Shown here in pieces: positions 11,690 to 15,932 of a stretch of DNA of 15,932 nucleotides (within the stretch, counting starts at the first letter, position 1; each line of letters opens with the position of its first letter). The DNA lies in contig JADGAO010000050.1 of NCBI GenBank assembly GCA_015231995.1, positions 1 to 15,932 on the forward strand, in the 5' to 3' direction. Position numbers and translations under genes: made by a program. The stretch comes from Nitrospinota bacterium (GTDB lineage: Bacteria > Nitrospinota_A > UBA7883 > JACRLM01). The notes under the pieces are model-generated. The model saw only the letters and a program-made list of their open reading frames with translations. It had not been told where the DNA came from and searched no databases.

Positions 11690-11695
11690 CCTCCC
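11690..11695 (-). promoter_or_regulatory. Shine-Dalgarno site selecting the rpoB ATG start
   Basis: GGGAGG on the minus strand, 10 nt before ATG at 11679. It lies inside the longer in-frame TTG version starting at 11724, which argues against that upstream start; residues after the ATG (DYSKFPTLIDIPNLLEIQ region) match the usual beta N-terminus. Confidence 0.7.
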
Positions 11696-11723
11696 GTTCG
11701 CTCGCGTAAAGTCCAAGCGGACA

Positions 11724-11760
11724 AGCGCGCGCCTGAGTGGTAAATGATTTGGCGCGCGCT
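11724..11760 (-). promoter_or_regulatory. GC-rich hairpin in the rplL-rpoB leader
   Basis: Arms AGCGCGCGCC (11724-11733) and GGCGCGCGCT (11751-11760) form a perfect 10-bp stem around a 17-nt loop. It has no T-run after it. In E. coli the rplL-rpoB gap carries a partial terminator and an RNase III site that lower rpoBC output relative to ribosomal proteins; a similar role is possible here, but this is inferred from position only. Confidence 0.55.
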
Positions 11761-11790
11761 CGCGCCCAGTCCGAGTAATAGCCGCGGTCA

Positions 11791-11810
11791 GGCGGGCCGC
11801 CCGGCCCGCC
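11791..11810 (-). promoter_or_regulatory. Second GC-rich hairpin after rplL
   Basis: Arms GGCGGGCC (11791-11798) and GGCCCGCC (11803-11810) form a perfect 8-bp stem with a GCCC loop, 27 nt after the rplL stop codon. No T-run follows, so it is not a classical terminator; it may be an attenuator, pause or processing signal together with the 11724-11760 hairpin. Confidence 0.5.
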
Positions 11811-11837
11811 CCGATCCTCAATAAAAGGATAGCCGCC

Positions 11838-12212
11838 CTATTTAATCTCGACAGTGGCCCCGTTCTCTTCGAGCTGGGCCTTGATCTTTTTGGCGTCTTC
11901 CGGGCTGATCTTCTCCTTGACGGGCTTGGGAGCGCCGTCAACCAGGTCCTTGGCCTCTTTGAGGCCCAAGCCGGTGATCTCGCGGACGACCTTGATGACC
12001 TGTATCTTCTTGTCCCCGGCGCTGGCGAGTATCACCGACACCTCGGTGGGCGCGGCGGCTACAGCGGCTCCGGCGGCGGGCGCGGCGGCGACAGCGGCGG
12101 GCGCGGCGGCGGACACTCCCCATTCTTCCTCAAGCTCCTTGACGAACCCGAGAAGCTCGTGAACGGGCATTTTCCTTACGAAATCCTTAACATCTTCCTT
12201 GGTGACGGCCAT
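11838..12212 (-). CDS. rplL: 50S ribosomal protein L7/L12
   Basis: A 124-residue stalk protein. The N-terminal dimerisation/L10-binding helices cover about residues 1-34. An alanine-rich flexible hinge (about 35-55, only Ala, Pro, Val and Gly) follows; its repetitive GCG-rich DNA is visible. The C-terminal domain carries the factor-binding helix GLGLKEAKDLV and ends NGATVEIK. Multiple copies on the ribosome recruit EF-Tu, EF-G, IF2 and release factors. It follows rplJ, its binding partner on the stalk, by 58 nt; GGAGG lies upstream at a long spacing of 12 nt, with GGGAAA closer. Length and sequence are ordinary. Confidence 0.98.
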   Translation of the reverse strand: MAVTKEDVKDFVRKMPVHELLGFVKELEEEWGVSAAAPAAVAAAPAAGAAVAAAPTEVSVILASAGDKKIQVIKVVREITGLGLKEAKDLVDGAPKPVKEKISPEDAKKIKAQLEENGATVEIK

Positions 12213-12230
12213 TTTCCCAACAATCCTCCA

Positions 12231-12244
12231 AATCGAATTCGATT
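12231..12244. repeat. 14-bp perfect palindrome in the rplJ-rplL gap
   Basis: AATCGAATTCGATT is identical to its reverse complement and lies just upstream of the rplL ribosome site. In RNA it could form only a 5-bp stem with an AATT loop, so any role is uncertain. Confidence 0.4.
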
Positions 12245-12270
12245 AAAACCCAGTGTAAGAAGGGGCGAGG

Positions 12271-12807
12271 TCAGTCCTGCCCCTCTCCTTTCCTCTTTTC
12301 CGCTATTGCGGTGAGCGCATACATGAACTTGCGGGCCACGCCCTCCAAAACGCCCAGCAGGTTGCGCGCCGGAGCCTGGAACAGGCCCAGCAACATCGCC
12401 TGCGCCACGGGCTTGGGCGGCAAGTCCGCCAGCTTCCCGACTGTCTGCGCGTCTACGAACATCCCCTCGACGACGCCGCCCAGGGCCATCACGTTCTTCG
12501 GCTTCTTCTTGGCGAAATCGAAGAATTTCTTGGCGGACGGGCCGATGTCTTCCGAATAGCCGAACGCCACGCCGACCGGCCCGGTGAAAAGGTCCTTGGC
12601 GCCTTCGCACTGGGTTCCCTGCACGGCTATTTTGGCAAGCGTGTTTTTGACTATCCGAAACTTCGTGTTCACCCCGCGCAAATCTTTGCGAAGGACGTCC
12701 ACGTCTTCGACCGTGACTCCAGAGAATTTCGCCACCAGCGTCAGCTTGGCGTTCGCAAAATCCTCCCGGAGGCTTTCAACTTCGTTTGTCTTGGCTTCAG
12801 TGACCAT
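12271..12807 (-). CDS. rplJ: 50S ribosomal protein L10
   Basis: A 178-residue protein that anchors L7/L12 dimers to the ribosome near L11. Residues at the start (about 5-35) show the usual helix and LVAKFSGVTVEDVDVLRKDLR pattern; KNTLAKIA follows near residue 54. The central segment with FTGPVGVAFGY is typical, and the C-terminal helix (ALTAIAEKRKG) is the L7/L12-docking end. The start is well supported by GGAGG 8 nt before the ATG. Only 19 nt separate it from rplA, so there is no room for the long L10-binding leader found in some bacteria; autogenous control, if present, must use coding sequence or another site. Confidence 0.98.
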   Translation of the reverse strand: MVTEAKTNEVESLREDFANAKLTLVAKFSGVTVEDVDVLRKDLRGVNTKFRIVKNTLAKIAVQGTQCEGAKDLFTGPVGVAFGYSEDIGPSAKKFFDFAKKKPKNVMALGGVVEGMFVDAQTVGKLADLPPKPVAQAMLLGLFQAPARNLLGVLEGVARKFMYALTAIAEKRKGEGQD

Positions 12808-12826
12808 TATAGATTCCTCCCGCCTC

Positions 12827-13540
12827 TCAAGCCGCGTGGCCTACGCTACCGCCGGCCTCGGCGCTGTCAACCTTAACGCCGGGGCCCATCGTAGAGCTTA
12901 CCGTCATGGACCTCAGATACACGCCCTTGGCTGTGGAGGGCTTGAGCTTTAGGATCTGGTCGAGCAGGGCTTTCGCGTTCTCGTAAAGATCCTCGGCCGT
13001 AAACGCCGCCTTGCCTATCGGGGCGTGAACCACCCCACCCTTGTCAACGCGGAACTCCACCTTGCCGGCGCGTATTTCTTTAATGGTCTTTTCTATGTCG
13101 AACGTGACGGTGCCGGATTTCGGGTTCGGCATAAGCCCCCTGGGGCCTAACACCTTGCCGAGCTTGCCCACCTGCCCCATCATGTCCGGCGTGGAGACGG
13201 CCACGTCAAAGTCCATCCAACCGCCGGCCACCTTGGCGACCAGGTCGTCAGATCCCGCCGCCTCGACGCCAGCCGCTTCGGCCTCCTTGAGCTTCTCGCC
13301 CTTGGCGAAAACCGCGATCCGCCTCACCTTGCCGGTGCCCTTGGGCATCGTCACGGCTCCGCGCACCATCTGATCGGCCTTGGTCGGGTTGACCCCGAGC
13401 CGTATGGCTATCTCCACGGTCTCGTTGAACTTCGCGTTGGCCAACGATTTGACCAGCTTCAAAGCGTCGAGAAGGGAGTGCCTTTTTTCCCTGTCAACTT
13501 TTTCCAGCGCCGCACTGTGGCGCTTGCCGCTACTTGGCAT
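12827..13540 (-). CDS. rplA: 50S ribosomal protein L1
   Basis: A 237-residue protein of the mobile L1 stalk, which helps release tRNA from the E site and represses its own operon in E. coli. The N-terminus resembles the usual L1 beginning (KRHSAALEKVDREK). The conserved RNA-binding block GPRGLMPNPKSGTV and the following EFRVDKGGVVHAPIGK lie in the second half, and the end has the family STMGPGVKVD. GGAG precedes the ATG at 10 nt. It follows rplK by 30 nt, the standard order, and precedes rplJ by 19 nt. Confidence 0.98.
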   Translation of the reverse strand: MPSSGKRHSAALEKVDREKRHSLLDALKLVKSLANAKFNETVEIAIRLGVNPTKADQMVRGAVTMPKGTGKVRRIAVFAKGEKLKEAEAAGVEAAGSDDLVAKVAGGWMDFDVAVSTPDMMGQVGKLGKVLGPRGLMPNPKSGTVTFDIEKTIKEIRAGKVEFRVDKGGVVHAPIGKAAFTAEDLYENAKALLDQILKLKPSTAKGVYLRSMTVSSTMGPGVKVDSAEAGGSVGHAA

Positions 13541-13570
13541 ACGAATGTGTCTCCAATTCCAGTAAGGGCC

Positions 13571-13993
13571 CTATTCGACTATCACACCCATGGAACGCGC
13601 CGAGCCTGCGATGCTCCTCATCGCCGCCTGCTCGTCGGACGCGCTCATGTCAGCCTGTTTGAGGCGGACTATTTCTTTCACCTGATCCCAGGTGATCTTG
13701 CCTACCTTGGTCTTGTGGGGTTCGGCCGAGCCTTTGGCTATGCCTGCCGCCCTCTTTATAAGAACCGCCGCAGGGGGCGATTTCATCTCGAACGTGAAGC
13801 TCCTGTCGGAGTAGACCGATATCACCACCGGGATGATAAGCCCTTCCTGCCCCTGGGTCTTCGCGTTGAACTGCTTGCAGAACTCCATTATGTTCACGCC
13901 ATGCTGGCCGAGCGCCGGCCCGATAGGCGGCGCAGGGGTCGCGCCACCGGCGGGCACCTGCAATTTTATCTTCCCAGTGATTTCTTTAGCCAT
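13571..13993 (-). CDS. rplK: 50S ribosomal protein L11
   Basis: A 140-residue protein of the GTPase-associated centre, the usual length. The N-terminal domain includes the proline-rich PAGGATPAPPIGPALGQHGVN segment (broken here for length: PAGGATPAPPIGP then ALGQHGVN), where thiopeptide drugs act in relatives. The C-terminal RNA-binding domain contains KVGKITWDQVKEI and ends GSARSMGVIVE. AAGG immediately precedes the start. It sits between nusG and rplA, each gap being 30 nt, as in the standard operon. Confidence 0.98.
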   Translation of the reverse strand: MAKEITGKIKLQVPAGGATPAPPIGPALGQHGVNIMEFCKQFNAKTQGQEGLIIPVVISVYSDRSFTFEMKSPPAAVLIKRAAGIAKGSAEPHKTKVGKITWDQVKEIVRLKQADMSASDEQAAMRSIAGSARSMGVIVE

Positions 13994-14023
13994 ATACCTT
14001 CCGCTCGTCCTTTCGGCGTAACG

Positions 14024-14584
14024 TTAAATCTTCTCGATCTGCGCGAACTCCAGCTCAACCGGCGTCGCCCTGCCAAATATGCTTACCATGACCTTCACCT
14101 TGCCGCGCTCCATGTTCACCTCGTCGAGCACGCCGGTGAAATTGGCGAACGGGCCGTCGTTGACCCGCACCGACTCGCCGACGTCGAACGCAAACTTGGG
14201 CCGGGGCTTCTCCGCCGCGCCGGACATCTGATCCTTGAGCCGCGAAACTTCGTCCGGGGACATCGGGATCGGCGCCTTGGCGTCGCCCAGAAAGCCGGTG
14301 ATGCGCGGAGTCTCTTTGACCACATGCCACACCCGCTCGTCCATGATCATCTGGATCAGGATATAGCCGGGAAAAAATTTGCGCTTGGATTCGCGCTTTT
14401 TCCCGCCTTTTATCTCGACGACTTTTTCTTCCGGCACAAGTATCTCGCCAACCTGGTCGGACATGCCGTGCTGGCGCAGGCGCTCGCGCAACTGCTCCTG
14501 CACTTTTTTCTCGTAGCCCGAATATGTGTGCAACACATACCAGCTCATCGCCACGGCCTGATTGACGCCGCTCTCCTCGCTCAT
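14024..14584 (-). CDS. nusG: Transcription elongation/antitermination factor NusG
   Basis: A 186-residue protein with the N-terminal NGN domain starting SWYVLHTYSGYEKKV (about 14-28) and FFPGYILIQM near 70-79, and a C-terminal KOW domain (about 130-186: PFANFTGVLDEV, RGKVKVMVSIFGR). It binds the polymerase clamp and contacts Rho or ribosomal protein S10. I use ATG 14584 because GGAG overlaps the secE stop just upstream, suggesting coupling; a later Met13 directly before SWYVLH would also give a normal NusG, so the first 12 residues are less certain. It lies 7 nt after secE. Confidence 0.97.
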   Translation of the reverse strand: MSEESGVNQAVAMSWYVLHTYSGYEKKVQEQLRERLRQHGMSDQVGEILVPEEKVVEIKGGKKRESKRKFFPGYILIQMIMDERVWHVVKETPRITGFLGDAKAPIPMSPDEVSRLKDQMSGAAEKPRPKFAFDVGESVRVNDGPFANFTGVLDEVNMERGKVKVMVSIFGRATPVELEFAQIEKI

Positions 14585-14591
14585 CCCGCTC

Positions 14592-14798
14592 CTACCCGAC
14601 AGCCAGAGTCATGATTTTCGAAAGCAAAAAATCCACAACGCCCAGATACATGCTCATTATCAACACGAACACTATGACCACGCCCGTGGTGGCGACAGTG
14701 TCCTTCTTGGAGGGGAAGGTGGCCTTCTTGGCCTCCATCTTCACCTCTTTGAGGAACTGGGCGTAACCCTCGGCGCTTTCCCTCAACTTAATAACCAT
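14592..14798 (-). CDS. secE: Preprotein translocase subunit SecE
   Basis: A 68-residue short-form SecE with one C-terminal membrane segment (about residues 39-62, ending GVVDFLLSKI). It is preceded by the amphipathic cytoplasmic helix FLKEVKMEAKKATFPSKKD; the family usually has KKVTWPS, so Phe replaces Trp here. SecE clamps SecY in the translocon. The gene lies between tRNA-Trp and nusG, the common arrangement. AGGAGAGG is upstream, although 12 nt from the ATG. Confidence 0.96.
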   Translation of the reverse strand: MVIKLRESAEGYAQFLKEVKMEAKKATFPSKKDTVATTGVVIVFVLIMSMYLGVVDFLLSKIMTLAVG

Positions 14799-14829
14799 CT
14801 AAAACCGGCGCCTCTCCTAAAAACTTAAA

Positions 14830-14906
14830 TGGCAGGCCAGGAGGGATTCGAACCCCCAACATCCTCGTTTGGAGCGAGGCGCTCTAGCCGTTAGAGCTAC
14901 TGGCCT
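14830..14906 (-). tRNA. trnW: tRNA-Trp (anticodon CCA)
   Basis: A complete 77-nt cloverleaf with encoded 3' CCA. The acceptor stem AGGCCAG/CTGGCCT is fully paired with discriminator G; the D stem is GCTC/GAGC, the anticodon stem CCTCG/CGAGG with loop CTCCAAA (anticodon CCA), and the T stem GGGGG/CCCTC closes loop TTCGAAT. It is in the same direction as its neighbours between rpmG and secE, and is presumably cut from the mRNA by RNase P and 3' processing enzymes. Confidence 0.97.
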
Positions 14907-14945
14907 GTACCTGTCAATCTGCCAGGCCTCAGGGCCGTATCTTCA

Positions 14946-15095
14946 CTACTTCGTTTCCTTGTGCGCAGTGTGTTTTTTGCAAAAACGGCAGTACTTGGAG
15001 AACTCGAGCCGGTCTGTCACCGTCTTCTTGTTCTTGGTCGTGCTGTAATTCTTCCGTTTGCACTCGGGACACTGGAGATGAACTATGTCGCGCAT
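14946..15095 (-). CDS. rpmG: 50S ribosomal protein L33
   Basis: A 49-residue protein beginning MRDIVHLQCPECK and ending HTAHKETK. It keeps four zinc cysteines: Cys9, Cys12, Cys36 and Cys39 (CPEC and CRFC), so it is the zinc-binding (C+) form. The YSTTKNKK and LEFSKYC blocks are typical of L33. Its ATG lies 3 nt after the tuf stop codon with no clear ribosome site of its own, which suggests translational coupling to tuf. The gene is followed by tRNA-Trp after 39 nt. Confidence 0.97.
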   Translation of the reverse strand: MRDIVHLQCPECKRKNYSTTKNKKTVTDRLEFSKYCRFCKKHTAHKETK

Positions 15096-15098
15096 CGT

Positions 15099-15932
<834 letters not shown>

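Noticed and set aside
11680..11724. Longer rpoB starting at TTG 11724 (15 extra residues)
   Set aside because: The extension overlaps the ribosome site GGGAGG, is not like RpoB N-termini, and part of it forms the leader hairpin.
12040..12118. GCG-rich repeats in rplL as a possible mobile or microsatellite repeat
   Set aside because: They encode the alanine-rich hinge normal for L7/L12 and are explained by composition.
14908..14920. TTGACA-like -35 box just before the tRNA-Trp gene
   Set aside because: A matching -10 at 17 nt would fall inside the tRNA (CTAACG, a poor match) and start transcription within it, so it cannot drive the tRNA.

Overview
This 15.9 kb window is dominated by one long minus-strand transcription/translation operon. 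Read 5' to 3' on the minus strand it is: tuf (5' end outside the window), rpmG, a tRNA-Trp gene, secE, nusG, rplK, rplA, rplJ, rplL, rpoB, rpoC, then a strong intrinsic terminator. This is the classic order of the bacterial beta operon. The gene set is complete, with short gaps and no frameshift or disruption.

Beyond the rpoC terminator, still on the minus strand, lie a CLC chloride channel/transporter with two CBS domains and a CmoB-like SAM-dependent methyltransferase. At the left end, on the plus strand and converging on the methyltransferase, is a single-domain CheY-like response regulator. The long plus-strand reading frames opposite rpoB, rpoC and the methyltransferase are antisense shadows.

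The organism looks like a fairly GC-rich Gram-negative-type bacterium. RpoC carries the large trigger-loop insertion (SI3) and RpoB the two insertions seen in E. coli-type polymerases. The tuf-rpmG-tRNA-Trp-secE arrangement recalls deep-branching diderms (delta-proteobacterial, Nitrospirota, Nitrospinota or Acidobacteriota-like lineages) rather than Enterobacteria. I cannot assign a phylum from sequence alone.

The genes work as a unit: EF-Tu delivers aminoacyl-tRNA; L33, L11, L1, L10 and L7/L12 are large-subunit ribosomal proteins; SecE belongs to the translocon; NusG couples RNA polymerase to ribosomes; RpoB and RpoC are the polymerase core.

Most of the window is ordinary housekeeping DNA, and I found no evidence of a new multi-gene system. 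Three things stand out. (1) RpoB has a four-cysteine zinc-ribbon-like insertion near its N-terminus that matches the RpoC N-terminal zinc ribbon in spacing, flanking residues and partly in DNA sequence. (2) Between the CLC and methyltransferase genes there are two adjacent 10-bp perfect hairpins whose 5-nt loops are exactly complementary, with a degenerate relative upstream of the response regulator, which suggests a dispersed palindromic repeat family. (3) The CLC protein keeps the gating glutamate but has leucine at the usual internal proton-glutamate position.
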